Assembly: GCA_038496675.1 (NCBI GenBank) | Contig: CM076651.1 | Coordinates: forward strand, 13,905,616-13,969,615 | Length of the DNA stretch: 64,000 nucleotides | Direction: 5' to 3' | From: Rachycentron canadum | Lineage: Eukaryota; Chordata; Actinopteri; Carangiformes; Rachycentridae | Part shown: one piece after another, positions 51,601-64,000 of the stretch | Layout: every line of letters starts with the position of its first letter | How positions within the stretch are numbered: the first letter of the stretch is position 1 | Made by a program: the position numbers and the translations under genes | Notes under the pieces: generated by a model | Seen by the model: the letters and a program-made list of their open reading frames with translations, nothing else | What the model was told of the DNA's origin: nothing | Databases searched by the model: none

Positions 51601-53330
51601 TTTCTTTAATGAAATTTAATGTGTCCACAGTCACAGAAAGGAACTCATTACTCCAATTATGTTCCACTTTTAAAGTAACTTCCTCAATATTCTAGTACTA
51701 GTTTATTTTGAACTATCATTGAAAATTGTTTTTGTCACCTTAACGTTTCTTTCAGCTACTAATCTTCCATAAAACAAGCAATCTCTAAGCTAAATTTTAA
51801 TTTCCCCCTAAACACCACTGTCACCACCATAAGATATGCTGCAGCCAAATTAGACCACACATGGAGCCGAGATGCACACAAGAAGAACAATACACAGAAA
51901 AGCTGCTGTGATTAGATGCCTTTGTTATTCTTGCATATTTTCCATTTCATTTTCCAGCAAAACGATAAGCCTCTGAACATCCTTCATGGATTAAAGTGAT
52001 TATTTCTACAACAAAACTCACACAAGCATTTTTTCAGTTCCTATTGTTTTTCCGCTCTCTCTCACCCGCTTTGCTGGCCTCACTGTCTGAGACAGTGCCT
52101 GGGGCTCCGGGCGGACACGGGGAGGAGGTGGGGGGCACAGTATGAGGCTTGTCCCCCTCCTGAGGACGACTCTTAGAGGTTTCAATGCCTTTGACTCTCC
52201 TGGCATGGCGGTTTCCTTTGTAATGTGCTTCTGCCTGGCTCTATGGGAGAAGATGGAAGAAAATACATGTTTGTTGTAAGTGAACATTGAAGCCAATAGG
52301 TGAATAAAACATTGCATGTTGGATTAGACACCTGTGTGTACATGCATGTCATTATGATAGCATGGTATTTAATATACTCTGGGGACTTGAGCCATAGACA
52401 GCAGGCAGGTTTACAGTGGATAAATAGATGGATTACAAGCAAGGGGAACAAAGACATGCAATGATGTAGAGAAGGAGACATCTGAGACCTGTACCATTCT
52501 GCTCCCTTGTACCGCAGTCGTCTTACTGCCAGGTTTTCAAATTAACAATAAATTATCATGCAGCATATTCAGACTACCAGTATATCTATTTTGGGTGATC
52601 TGTTAGTCATAACTGCTCAGATGAAGGTGACGTATGTCCTTTTGTAGTCTAAACCTTTACATTCACCCTGCCAGTACTTGGCTCCAGCTTTCATTACTAC
52701 AGTCATGCTGACAGACATACTGAGGGGAGTTGAGCTCGGGGTCAGTGGGATGTCATGCTATCTGCCTGCCCTAAGCCCCACAATGACACTACCCTCCCTC
52801 CTACAGTACACACACATTATAGCAGTACATACTGTGTTATCAGTGGACGTATGTGGGTTCTTACAACATAAATACTGTGATGGCCCTCAGCTGCTGGTTG
52901 GACAGTGTTAGGCTCTCGCACAGTCCCAGACTTAACTGCTTGCCTAAATATAAATGCCTCAGTAGTATATCATAGTAAAGATAAAATGGGGGCCAAAGAG
53001 ACTAAAGATCATCCTGCATTCCAGCAAAGAAAAAAAAAATACTACAAAGATCTGTTACAGAAGCGAGTGTGGCTAATCTCCTGAAGAAAAGCTAGCTACT
53101 AGCTAATGTGTTGCATTTGGAGCGTAAACAACAGAGGTGAGTCATTTGTCAGGATGCTACTGGGACACCAGGGGAGTCTGTCTCTAGCCTTTGCATGTTT
53201 GTGTCTCTGCACAGAGGCATGTTAGTCGTGAACAACATGGTGGATGAAATGCTTGGTTAATGTTCTGAGCTGTCGCCAGTCTAGCTTCACAGTATTTCAA
53301 CTGTGAAACAAAAACATAGATAAATACATC

Positions 53331-53380
<50 letters not shown>

Positions 53381-56300
53381 TAGGTGGGCAGGGGGTGGTC
53401 ATGTAACCCTATTTTCCACCTGTTCGCCGGATCTTTATATCTCCTCTATCAAGTATGCCTCAATTAAAAACACAAACAGGCTTCTTGAGTCTGATCGTTC
53501 CCTGCTATCTCCTCAAATATACAGAGTGAGCAGATGTGCCACGGCATGTGCTGTGTCTGCCAAATAATTCTTGTGCAGAGGGGCCAATGATGAAGATGAT
53601 TATTAAATGGCTGGATTATAGTTAGGTGCCAGGGAGAGTGAAAGTCAAGGTCTTGAGGAGTGGCTGACAGCTGCAATAGCTGCAGAAAGGCCTGGAGACT
53701 TTGACACTTAGGACATCACACTGACCACAGGCTCATGAGTGGGGATCGACTGGCTTCGTAAAGGAGACAGGGGAGTGATGAGTAATGTCTGTACGAGCCC
53801 ATTGTGTATGTCTGCTTTATGTGTGTGCCTGATGGCATCCAGGACGTGGGCTGGCATGGCAATGCAGGGGCATTGGCTGCAGTGATTTAGAAGATCACAT
53901 GTTTCTTGTAAATCATAATGACAAACTGGGCTGTAACTGTATCCTGTCAGAGGGGTCTTAAGGAGCTTCTCTAGCAAAGCCTGCAGATCAAGGTGGAGAG
54001 AGCTGTGGAGAGGGGTGGGCTGAGTGGAGGGTTGCTGAAAGAGAAGTGATCTCTCAGATGAAGAAGGGAATGCGGGGAGATAGAAAGGTATATGGTGCGG
54101 CAAGGCGAAGCAGCCATCAAGGCTTTCTTAACCTCTACCACCAAGCCAAGAGGATCAACTGCCAAGCTGCTGAATGTCAGTATGAGGTCCTGGATGGAGA
54201 GAAGGGAGAGAGGATAAAGGGAAGATGAAGGAGCCATGGTTTGTAGCCAGGGAACTACAAGACAAGGAAGGTGATATAAAGAGCTGGACTGCGATTGGGA
54301 ATGATGTAAAAGAGACAAAAAAAAAAAATAAAAAATCTCAGAGAGAGAAAAAGCTGCACCATATCAGCCTGTGTTTCATTATGCAGAGGCTTCAAACTGA
54401 ACAAGTGCTTTCCAGCATGACTATCATTCTGAGGGGAAAGCTATGATGTTACAGCATAGCCACAGCTGCAGCTCCAGATGAGACAGAGGGGGAGAAAAAA
54501 GGAAGAGGAAGTTAAAAATGAGAGAAAATAACGATAAAGAAGAAGACAGCAGAGAAAGGAAAGAGGAAGAGGAAGAAAATAAGGGATGCATATCAGCCAA
54601 GTCTTGCTGCAGCAGCTGTGACGTTGGTCAATGCAGCGCGACGGAGCCTGTGATGTCACTAATGCAGCACGCCACCAAGGTTATTCTGCATAAATCCACC
54701 GTTTAGCATCTCACAGCACCGTGCGACGCAGGGACAGTGGGGCATGCACAAGTCACCCCCCCGCCCCCCTTCAATTCTCCTGCCCTTCCCATCCAAGTCT
54801 CCTCTCCATGACTTTCCCAAGATGCACTGGGGCTGTCAGAACTAGACGCTAATCCATGCCCTTGACAAATGTGTCTTATAATAAGTAGTGGCAGGCAATT
54901 TTAGGCATTTCCACACAGTAAATAATGCAGCATGAGAGAGAGAGAGACAGATAGAAAGAAGGAAGAGAAAGTTGCTTGAGATGGACGGGCAGAGAAAGAT
55001 AGGCACACAAGAGAAAGATCAAATGGGGATGAATGAATGATGGCAAAATGATGCGTGAAATGAAGGGCGGGAACAGAAAGCTAGAGTTGGATTCTTTGAA
55101 GACAAATGCATTGATTCTAACATTACATGGTAAGGCTCCATTGCTGCCTTTGACCTAAGCATCTCAAACAACTCACATATGGCAGATAAAAACAGAGAAA
55201 TGTCAACATCAAGGCCAAAGCCCAAACGGGGAAAATAAGGGTGGGAATGCAGCACAGGATTATTTGGAAGTGTGTTATTTTCAACCATAAAATATTCATC
55301 CCGATTTCACATTATGTAAAAGGCAATGGTTGCAGGACACCACAAAGTATACACAGCCCGCTGCAAGTGTAACATTGCTACCATGGTGTATTGCAGTATG
55401 TGGGTTTTTTGGGGGTGTTTTTTGTAGTGAAAATGACAATGACGTTTGAGAGGTGGTGGAGTCCTGCATAGCACAATCCAGAAGATTCAAATGCTCATGA
55501 AATATATTTGTTTTTTACCTCTTTATCCATTTTATCGCTTCTTTGTCTATACTCTTCCATTGCATCTGCATGATATGGGTCTTAGTCTCTTGAAAAAAAG
55601 ATGTATCTCAAGTCAATTATCCAACTGTTCATGGTGTTAATGCCACTGTGAGGTGGAGGGATCTGTCAAGGAGACTGTGGCCAGTCTGCTATGTATAAAC
55701 AACATTCTTCACTGTGCTCTGCGCATGCTAACATACAGTATTGTGCTTATTTTTGTTAATATTAGGGATATGAAAGGAAGAAAAGTAAAATATGTTGTAA
55801 CTTTGCTCTTTTTCCTGCCATCATTAAAACAGTGTTGTGCCATTAAGTTAAATATTTAAATTCTTTAAATTCTGCACATATTTCCTGCATATTCCCCAAA
55901 CTTTATTCAACAGGACACGTCTTGACTGAAGAAGACACTATTTGATTGCTAGCTTTGGTTCTCAGAGTATTTCCTTGTATAAACATCTCTGTCTAACGGT
56001 TTCCTGTGCCAATGAAGAAAACCCAGCAGACAACTGTGCAAAGACTAGGCGCAAGATTACAGCCCTGCAGCTCCCTGACCACATGGAAACCATGATTGTA
56101 GACCTGAGGAGTATATATAGCACCGGTCCACTCCTTAATGTTGTGTATTGTGGATGGATGTATGCCCTAGACCTGAAGTCTGCACCACTGAATATGGACA
56201 ATCACAGCCAAATTATACACTACACACATTTGGCGCTGATGTCTTGTGTCTGATCTGATTTATCTACAGCAAAAACAAAAAAATGAGATGGAGTTGGCTT

Positions 56301-59300
56301 CACTACACATAAAATACTTCCATATGAATTTTGTTTTCATTAATTTGTCATCAGTCATGGATGCAGGTTGCCTGTGGGTATAATGTGCCATTAAGCTCAC
56401 ATTATTAATTTAAATAAACTACACCATATGGACAAACAGATGAAAATGCTGCTAATATTAATTGATAGAAATATACAAAAGCTTATAAAAAAAAAAAAAA
56501 AAAGCTTGGTCCAGTCAATTCTAAAAATGTTCTTACTGCTCGTCGTGCTAATGTGAAATTAACTTTCTGCATGTTAATGAGCTCAATCAAGCTTTGTCGT
56601 TGTTGATGAGCAGGGGGAAATCTCTTTAGAAAAGCTGTGATAAAATCCTATCTCTCGTTCCTAGTTTCTGCAGCAGCTCGTGAGGCTTTGTTCTGTAGTG
56701 ATTATTGCTTCTACTAACTCCGCGGTCTTGAAACAAATTAAATTCCAGCGGGGTCATGACTGCCTAAACACAGTCCAAACAAATGTAGTACATCCTCTGT
56801 GTCAGTGCCTGCTGTCTAGAAGAGCAAATAGAATAGAGAGCCCTCAAACAAATCCACAAGGAAAATGTGTATAATTGTGAAAGATGTATGTATGTATATG
56901 ATGAGAATTTTGCATATTTAATGCTAAGTGGGAAATTGAGAAGGAATGAAGGGAGAGAAACTCCGTGTATGTGTTGGGTTTTTTTTGTGTCTCTGTACCT
57001 CTGAGTTGAAGCGGATCTGGCAGACGTTACAGGAGATGACTGGCCGCTTGGTCTTAACCAGAGGAACTCCAAAGGTGTGGTTGATCACAGCCTTCTGCAC
57101 CGGGTCCATCTGATGGAAGGGGAGGAGACAGAGAGAAAAAAAGAGAGAGAAGATAAGAACTATATGAGCTATAATTCACATTCTACAACTCTAGTGCTAA
57201 AAGTCGACAGGCCAATCTATCACAATGATGGTGAGGGGTCACTGTGGTATGTCCTTTACCTCAGATGGCAGAGGCCAGCGTGGAGTAGAGATGCCTACAG
57301 CCTTTCTGTCTAAAGGACTAAACTGCAACATGACAACAAACAGGGGGTGGATAAAGTGCACAAATGTGAGTGTTTACATGTCTATCGAGTGTTTACTGTC
57401 TGGGATTATAGTCAACCAACAGCAGTTAACAATGTTGACAGTGTGTTGCTACAACTGAAACACCTGTCGTATCCTAGACCAGGATGTAGTTGCGTGCTGT
57501 CCCTGTGCTAATTGTTTCAGCTAGGACGTCCATCATCTGTGTGGTGTTAAGCACCTTGTATAAATTTAACTGACTTGCTTTAGCATGTGTCGGTGGCTAA
57601 GCCTCCCACTTAAACTCTGTCCCAGACACAAAAGACCTCGCCTGCACCGATCTAAAAGGGCTTCATTCCAATTATTTATCTGGGTTTGAAGCTGAATTTA
57701 TCCAGCGATCATTGTTAATTGACCTTAGCATTAGTCTGGAGTCAATGGCTGGTGCAGATTTCCACCACAGACAACTGGCACATTGTAGCAGATAAAGCAA
57801 GCAACATTTAGAAGGTGATGTGGTACTGTATGGGTATGCAAAAGGAATGAGGAGAAATAAAAATCCTGGCTTGAAGAACAATATGGATATGGACGTGAGT
57901 GTGTGTTTTGAATTCATAAGGCAGTGAGGGAATGTTCCAGACAGTCCTCCAAGTCTGATGCAAGCCTGTTGGTTTGGAGAACCTAACAGACTCTAAATGA
58001 CTCGATTTGGCTCATCAGTACACTTTTGCTAATCACAGTGATTTACCTTAAGTTATACACCCAAAGCCAAGGTCTCATCTAATATACAAATGGCTCAAAA
58101 CTCTGGCCCGAGGAAGGACAAAGACTAAAAAGCCTGAGATGAATATTTTCATAACTCCACCTTAAACAATTTGAATTTCTGCACAGTGCATGTTACTTGG
58201 CAACTCCAAAGAAACAGGGTAAACAGCGAAAGGGGAGGAGGCCCAAGACATTTAGCCGGGTGACAGGATGGGACAGAAACACACCATCTGGAGGAGCAAA
58301 TCAGGGGGAGAGCAAGATGAATTGGGACACAGAAAAAAGAAAGAGAGAGGGGAGGAATGGTAAAGAGCCATAAAGACAGAGAAGGGGGGGCTAGGCCAGA
58401 CATCCTTACATCACACATTCTTATCTTATTTGGCTTTACCCCACTCCTCATTCCACGGGTCCCTCTATTTCTCTCCCCAGAAACAGCCTAAAATCAGCCC
58501 TGCTGCTGTTGCTGTGAATTCAGATGGAATGGAAGAGGGAGGAGGGGGGATGATATTGAGCAATGACGATAGCGGATGATAAATACAGAAATAGCTCGGT
58601 GGTGACTATGCATTAGCCAACTGAAACCAACAAAATTACTACTTTAACACAAAGAATCCAATAAAACCCATTTATATCAACAATCAACTCAGCATTTTAA
58701 CTTTCAACTTCTGCCGAATGTCACTGTTGCTCCATGTCCATGCAGTGACCTATCACCACTGCTCTGAGGAAAGTTTATCCAGGGGCTGAACAGACCTAGT
58801 GGAGTAACTGTACATGTGAATCATAGACCTCTACCCAGCCAGTCAGCCCAGTATGCTGGGTGTGGATCAACAACGATCCATCCAGTTGATTCAGCTGTTA
58901 AAAACACTGTCCAGCTGCCAACAAGCCTTTTTGGATGACTGCTCACATGGCCTCTTACCCGAATCCTCTCCAAAACATGTCCTCATGAAATAGGATCAGA
59001 GCACTGTGATGCAACTAAGGAGGGATTTTCCAAAACTCAGTCATTGGCTTTGACCAGTTTCGAGAATATTAGCAACTGAATTTAAAATTGCCTTTTTCCT
59101 GCGTGAATAGTTTATATCTCCCTTCGTTCAATCTTGAAAATCTCATTAGTAGATAGCAGAATATATATATTTACCTCTGCTGAGGTGAGTTTTGGAAACT
59201 TGTCATGTTTGTTGGAGCATGGCGTGGTTTGAAAGTACAGAAATCACTGGCAGAGGTAAGTAAACCACACAGATCATTGACTTTAGTGTCACCCAGCGAT

Positions 59301-62300
59301 CGTGTCAACAGATCCAGAGAGCCTTAAGACCCAAACACCCAAATCCCTTTTGTTACCACAGAGCCTCTTTGGTAGAGAAGCCAAGCATCTCCTGACACTG
59401 CACAATAGCTTGAACCTAAGCTCACCAGCATCATCTTTTGTAGTCTTTATTTTACTTTTTTCTTCTTCCCCCACCACTCTTTATTTTCCTTTCTTCCATC
59501 TTGTTTTTTGTTTCGGTTCTTTCCCTCTCGCGTGTTTGATCAATTCCCTGCAACAAAATATTTGGAAGGGTTGAATTCGAGCAACAAGGAACACACTACT
59601 CTGTGACTCTCGGTGGGACCGCTCTGGCAGTCACAGTGTAGTCTGCACTGTGCCAGATAAAAACAGCCTTTGAAGCGCAAGTTCTGCAGTACTCTACTGA
59701 GTTGTGGCCAGATTAAGTTGAATGAAAAACAAAACATTAAAAAAAAAATCAGTAAAAAAGCTTCAAACATTTAGGTCACTCACCTTCTTCTCCTCTGTGT
59801 CTATAGAAGCTTGGAGCTGCATTGGTCCTCCTGTGTGTGAGCTACTGGCCGAGGTGTGTGTATGGGTCTCAGCAAGTGCAAGACTTAAAATGTGTGTTGC
59901 ACCTTCCTCACTCATTCTGCCTTCTGCTCAGTTGTCAATGCAGAATACAAACTTACTCTCAAAAAGCCTAGTGATGCATTGCCAGCTAGGATTTCTTTGT
60001 TTTTTTCTTTTTTTGGTACACACTCTGCTTCTCTTTTGAGATGGTGCAAGACAGTGTGTGCTGTAAGGATTTTCTAAAATCTCTCCCTTACCCTCTCCTT
60101 TTTCACTGAGACATTACCTAACAAGTGCCTGTTTCTTTTATTCAGCCTCCACCTCCTCTCCTCTCAGCTGCTTTCTCTCTCTGTGTCTCACGCTTCCTCT
60201 CTGTAGTGCATTTCCCCCTTCACTCTGCTTTCCAGTTTTCTCCTCCCCTTCTCGCTCTCTCTCTCCCCCTTCTTCATGCATACTCAATCTGTCTAAATGC
60301 AGCCAGAACTGTGTGTCCCACTCTCCACTGGTTCGACAACCCCCCCTTCCCTAAGTTCACACAATCTATCAAATGTCATCATCAGCCAGTGGAGCTTTCG
60401 TCCTGCCCGCCAATCCCCCCTCACCACACATGAATACACACAAAGATTTCTTGCTACAGTGGTTTTAAGATGGGATTCCTTTTAGCCAGACATCATTGCA
60501 CATGAAGCCCCATGAGGACCTGGACAAAACATATTTTAAATGGGTTCTATTTTTGTAGCCTCAGTCTGAAACCTGTAGCAGCAACAGCTATGACAAAACA
60601 TCAGTCGGTCTGGGAAGATTAGTGCTGTAATGAAGGAGGACCCACACTGTTGGAGAGTGAGTTGTTTAGGAGGAGAGTAAAATAAGAATGAAAGGTGGGC
60701 CGAGAGCAGGTGAGAAGTCTGTGCACGGCTTTTCGCGATTAGACACCTTCATTGGAATTTCCTGACTTTGCATTCTGAGCCAGTTCATATCAGGGCAGGT
60801 GGCTTGACTTAGAGGTGTGTGAACGTGTGTGTGTGTGTGTATCATGACCAGCTGCTGCAGATAAATAATTCAGCCTCGTCACTGTCTAGAGGCACATTGG
60901 CCGAGACAGGCAGGTAGAGAACAAATCACATTAGAGGGCCATTAAAGCTGTATATGGCTTTAAGAGAGGCCATTCCTCTGCTGTGGGGCTAATAACCCTC
61001 CACGTAAAATAGTCTCATTAAGACTGTACAAACTCAGCACAGATCACTTATTAAGAGAGAATGTAGAATAACTAGCTGCCAGCTCAGTGCAGGGACATTT
61101 CTCAGTAATATTGCTGCTATTATGCTGTGTCTTCATTATAATATTCTACAAATCCATATTTATTACACAGCGTTGGTGCAAGCTGATACCAGGAGGCAAC
61201 AGAAACAAGAAATGGTATCTTTAATGTGAAATAATCTTGTGTTTCACCCTCCGTTCACAGGGTTATGTGAAAGAGATGAGATCCAAGCAGAGTACCATTC
61301 TCTGATTGTTTAAACATTCTTCTGCCTAAAAGCCCAACAAGCCATAAAATATAGTCAGTGGATGTAAACAGAGTTGCAAACGTTCTTTTACTCTTGGTCT
61401 TCCTGTATAAATTTACTCAGCTACACAACAAGTTAAACATAAAAAAACATTTTTGGGGGAGCCAAGGGCCATATCATCCTCTGTATGAAAACATCAAGAC
61501 AGAGTCTTCATTAGCAGCAACCAACACTGTATCTTTTACTTTTGCTATTTTACAGCACCAAAATAAATGGCACGGATAAAACAGCTGACTCTGCATTTTA
61601 CTTCAGGCACCACCAAGTAAAAGACTGACTGAAATATTAGACTGAGCGCGTCAGTCTGTCATTTCTCCAGTGTTTTTAATGCAATGCAGTAAAAGCACTG
61701 AAGTCCTGTCCATGTATATGTGCCAGTATGCAGTGGAGCAATAAGGTCATATTGTCCTCCAAGCTTCTCCTATGGCCCCATCTCCTGGCCACAGGGTTGT
61801 AAAACACCACTCACTGCGGGCTGGCTACCACTCATCAGTAGCAACAGTTATTAACATTCACTGTGTCCCTGAGGACCTTCAGGCGTAGTTAATGTTCTGA
61901 GGAAGAAAATAGGGGGCAGAGGGATGCTACAGAATGAGGGAGATTCAGAGGGAGTGTTGCAGATGCAGTGAAACAAAATGAAGAAAGAGCAAGCAAGAAT
62001 GATTTCAGGGCTGCACTAACAGACGCAATAGTAGAAAGTGAGTGCCTGCATAATTTCAGTATCTTTATTAATCCATGTCTGCTGGGCTCCCTGCAGTTTT
62101 AACATCGGTGAGAATGCTTCCACTTATGTCATGGCCCATGGAGGGCTATTAAAATGATGGTTTTGTTAAAATGCGTTTAACAGTGTCTGGACTCTTGTTC
62201 CTATCCCTGTAACACCACACGTGGTCAATGCACTTGCCAGATATTTCCAATTAGTGATAGAGAGCTTGCTATGTCGTATCTTTGCCAACTGCAGCCAAAT

Positions 62301-63440
62301 ATACCAGGCTGACACACACACAGAGGATAACAGGCATGGTCCAGAAATAGCATTGCCCTACTACAGAACATACAAAGTTCACTGATTTTACATATTGCTG
62401 ACAAGAAATGTGTTGACATTCCCTAATGGAGTCTGGAGGAGCAGGAAGCACATTATGCTGAGTTGGTGAAATGCCAAATGTCTCTACAGTTTAATCTAAA
62501 TTGTAAGATGTTAGTCAGGGCCCAAGGAAACGGGAAGATCCCTCTTCGTTAAAATAAATACCACATCAAACACACTGTGGTGTTTGAAGTGCACAGCTAT
62601 GAGGATGGCCTTAGCATGCCTCTTTAAATCTTAGGTCTTTGATTTAAGGAATTGGAGTGGAAATAATACTGTCTTAAGAATTACTTAAATAAAAATAGAT
62701 TTTTTTAGTGGTTATAGCAGAAATGAAACAATTTAAGGCACACTTTAAAGCTTAGTAATAAATCTTCTCAAGCCTACAGGTGACGTCACAGAAACTAAGC
62801 CCGTCTTCATATACAGTCTATGGTAGGGTGAGCAGATGTGTGTTTTTTGGTGGCTGTAGCTGTCCAGAAATGTCCCTGTTTTTAAATGTGAATTACGCCA
62901 GTGAGACTTCCATCCATCCAATGCAAGTTTTTTTAGGAGTTCATAATAAAAAGTAAAGTAATAACAAACATACCCTAGTCCCCTAGTCTGACCATGTTGA
63001 AAAATTGGATTCATGTCGGAAGAAGTGAAGAAGGGAATCAGGACTGATACAAAAATATTTAGTAGACTGGACAATGATATCAGCTGGTCTTCACCAAGGT
63101 TTATTACAGTAAGCTACAACAGTTAAGATGGTCAGAATGAAACTGGGACTGTCTCCCTTTATTATTTAGTGGAAAAACACTGGCATTTTAATGACATATT
63201 GAATGCTGAGCTGGAAATGTTCACCGCAAAAATCTGGCCAACTTAGTCTACGGTTTCTTTGTGTCCAAGTGTCTGTGTCAATTCTCACCGTGTTGAAATT
63301 GTGGAAGAGGCTCATGCTGTGTGGAGGAGGTGGGGTCTCCATGGGAAATTGCAGGAAGGGCTTCATGTCCAGGTGGGGCTGGATCACTGTGGGGGTCCGC
63401 AAGAACGTCGGGACCGCCGCACCGGCTCGGTTTATACCTC
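41538..63440 (-). CDS. znf385a: Zinc finger protein 385A, last seven coding exons (5' end outside window)
   Basis: A nuclear C2H2 zinc-finger protein. The mammalian protein binds structured RNA and DNA and modulates p53 target choice (family knowledge). Visible coding exons: 63440-63289, 57109-56999, 52240-52066, 45704-45345, 42597-42413, 42235-42143, 41786-41538. They encode 440 residues and the stop, with phases 1,0,0,1,1,0,0 at their starts. The first visible exon begins in phase 1 (INRAGAAVP..) and would follow a short exon ending in a partial glycine codon, like the MILG start of mammalian ZNF385A; I find no such exon up to 64000. Fingers: C-N-V-C..H..H (57 kb/52 kb), C-S-L-C..H..H (45 kb/42.6 kb), C-E-I-C..H..H (42.4 kb/42.2 kb), all of the short-spaced matrin/U1 type. 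The 45 kb exon is Pro/Ser/Thr-rich. The C-terminus is Ala-rich and ends GPIRTTHGPILFSPY, diagnostic of 385A rather than B or C. A MET codon opens the 57 kb exon and could start a shorter isoform. Confidence 0.94.
42598..45344. other. znf385a: znf385a intron between finger 2 halves
   Basis: 2.7 kb of non-coding, AT-rich DNA that interrupts finger 2 (the Cys pair and first His at its 5' side, the last His at its 3' side). No embedded gene was recognised. Confidence 0.7.
48422..48477. repeat. (TG)n imperfect microsatellite
   Basis: Interrupted TG/TATG repeats in the same znf385a intron. Confidence 0.9.
48641..48697. repeat. (CA)n microsatellite
   Basis: About 28 CA units in the large znf385a intron. 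Confidence 0.95.
52241..56998. other. znf385a: znf385a intron between finger 1 halves
   Basis: 4.8 kb without supportable coding sequence. It holds a (CA)n microsatellite at 53332-53379, an A-rich purine stretch around 54300-54590 and an A-run at 56487-56502 flanked by AAGCTT on each side. Confidence 0.7.
53332..53379. repeat. (CA)n microsatellite
   Basis: About 23 CA units in a znf385a intron. Confidence 0.95.
56999..57109 (-). CDS. znf385a: znf385a exon MDPVQKAV.. with first half of finger 1; possible alternative start
   Basis: This 111 bp exon (37 codons, phase 0 at both ends) opens with ATG immediately after the acceptor ccatcag. It encodes MDPVQKAVINHTFGVP and the two cysteines of finger 1 (CNVCQIRFNSE), followed by the donor CAGAG|gtacag. 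Because its first codon is Met, a transcript starting in the 6 kb intron upstream could make a protein lacking the proline-rich N-terminus. The exon itself is certain; alternative use is inference. Confidence 0.9.
57110..63288. other. znf385a: znf385a intron of about 6.2 kb
   Basis: No exon seen on either strand. It contains a C/T-rich block at about 60080-60300 (minus-strand purine-rich) and a short (TG)n at about 60824-60840. An alternative promoter for the MDPV start would lie in its 3' part, but no CpG-rich block marks one. Confidence 0.6.
63289..63440 (-). CDS. znf385a: znf385a most 5' exon visible, proline-rich N-terminal region
   Basis: It encodes 50 complete codons beginning GINRAGAAVPTF, then TPTVIQPHLDMKPFLQFP, METPPPPHS and ending HNFNT, between an acceptor gtgtag and the donor AACACG|gtgaga. 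The order (PTVIQP, LDMKPF, NFNT-MDPV) matches the N-terminus of the ZNF385A/B proteins. The phase-1 start shows that at least one more coding exon lies to the right of the window. Confidence 0.9.
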
Positions 63441-63956
63441 CTACACCCCCAAAAAGACAGAGATAGACAAGCCATTTTATCATTACCCATGGAGAATTAT
63501 ATATGTTCTGGGTTTTTTTGGGCAATGTAAGATAGTTGTTCTTGCAATAAATGTCATAGGTAATATTTTAAGTGTATAATAAAAGAAACAGGTAAAAAAA
63601 ATGTGCAGCTCATTACAAATTGTGTGCTGCTGTCATGGAATGTGCTACTGAATCCAAAAAACACAAATAACCATAATTGCTTTGCAAAAATAAATATTTC
63701 TCTCCAGACAGAGCAAAACTGTGAGGCCCCACCAGTGGAAAACACAATCTCTAAACTGTGAGGAAAAAGCAGCTTTAGGGTAGTTAAGGACTGCTGTGGA
63801 CAGACACTTCCCGATGAAGACTGAAGTGCCAAAGTGCTGTGGCAAATGCTGTGATACTTGACATCACTGAATCATTTCATTAAACTAAAACATTCACATC
63901 AAATGAAGCAGGAACATCAGCAGAGGAGAAAAGAATGTTACAGAGGCAGCAGGGAT

Positions 63957-64000
63957 TCCTCTCCTCTCCTCTCCTCTCCTCTCCTCTCCTCTCCTCTCCT
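63957..64000. repeat. (CTCCT)n pentanucleotide repeat at the window edge
   Basis: At least eight perfect CTCCT units running off the right edge, a pure pyrimidine strand. It lies in the znf385a intron upstream of the 63 kb exon, so its full length is unknown. Confidence 0.95.

Larger units (their letters stand above)
45705..52065. other. znf385a: znf385a intron of about 6.4 kb
   Basis: No coding exon supported. It holds a (TG)n tract at 48422-48477 and a (CA)n tract at 48641-48697, only about 160 bp apart and complementary in sequence, so they could pair as an inverted repeat in the transcript. Confidence 0.7.

Noticed and set aside
63957..64000. CRISPR-like array of short repeats
   Set aside because: A simple pentanucleotide microsatellite without spacers, in a vertebrate genome.

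Overview
The window is nuclear DNA from a ray-finned fish, almost certainly a teleost and probably a percomorph-type one (the finer placement is inference). It is AT-rich, with GT-AG introns, long (CA)n microsatellites, a decayed Tc1/mariner transposon of fish type and several LINE/SINE tails familiar from fish genomes. I see no prokaryotic, plasmid or viral coding content and no CRISPR array. I spliced the genes by hand from conserved family motifs, reading frame and splice phase. Every internal coding junction given below keeps its frame.

There are four protein genes. (1) b4galnt1-like, minus strand, coding 4001-9116 in ten exons, 528 aa: a Golgi GM2/GD2/GA2 ganglioside synthase. (2) c1galt1-like, plus strand, coding 16516-20450 in three exons, 406 aa: the core-1 O-glycan (T-synthase) beta-1,3-galactosyltransferase. 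(3) tac3, minus strand, coding 21520-22754 in six small exons, 123 aa: a precursor carrying two tachykinins, an NKB-related peptide and neurokinin B. (4) znf385a, minus strand, last seven coding exons from 63440 down to 41538: a nuclear protein with three C2H2 fingers. Its first coding exon lies beyond the right edge.

Layout. 1-4000 is non-coding and carries local duplications, including a copy of the last b4galnt1 codons, and a fold-back element. 4001-13300 is b4galnt1 with its probable untranslated first exon, plus a LINE-like tail with a broken Tc1 element inserted at its end (9620-10930). 13300-14930 separates two divergent glycosyltransferase genes. 14930-15240 is a CpG-rich probable promoter and first exon of c1galt1. 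c1galt1 and tac3 converge tail to tail, with poly(A) signals only about 25 bp apart near 21270-21290. 23400-41500 is an 18 kb stretch with no gene I can support, only repeats. 41538-64000 is znf385a with introns up to about 6.7 kb.

The two glycosyltransferases both act in the Golgi, on glycolipid and on mucin-type glycoprotein. Beyond adjacency I see no evidence that the four genes form one pathway. I did not find a new biological system. The best leads are the duplicated 3' end of b4galnt1, a GC-AG intron in c1galt1, the overlapping c1galt1/tac3 3' ends and the placing of introns inside all three znf385a fingers.
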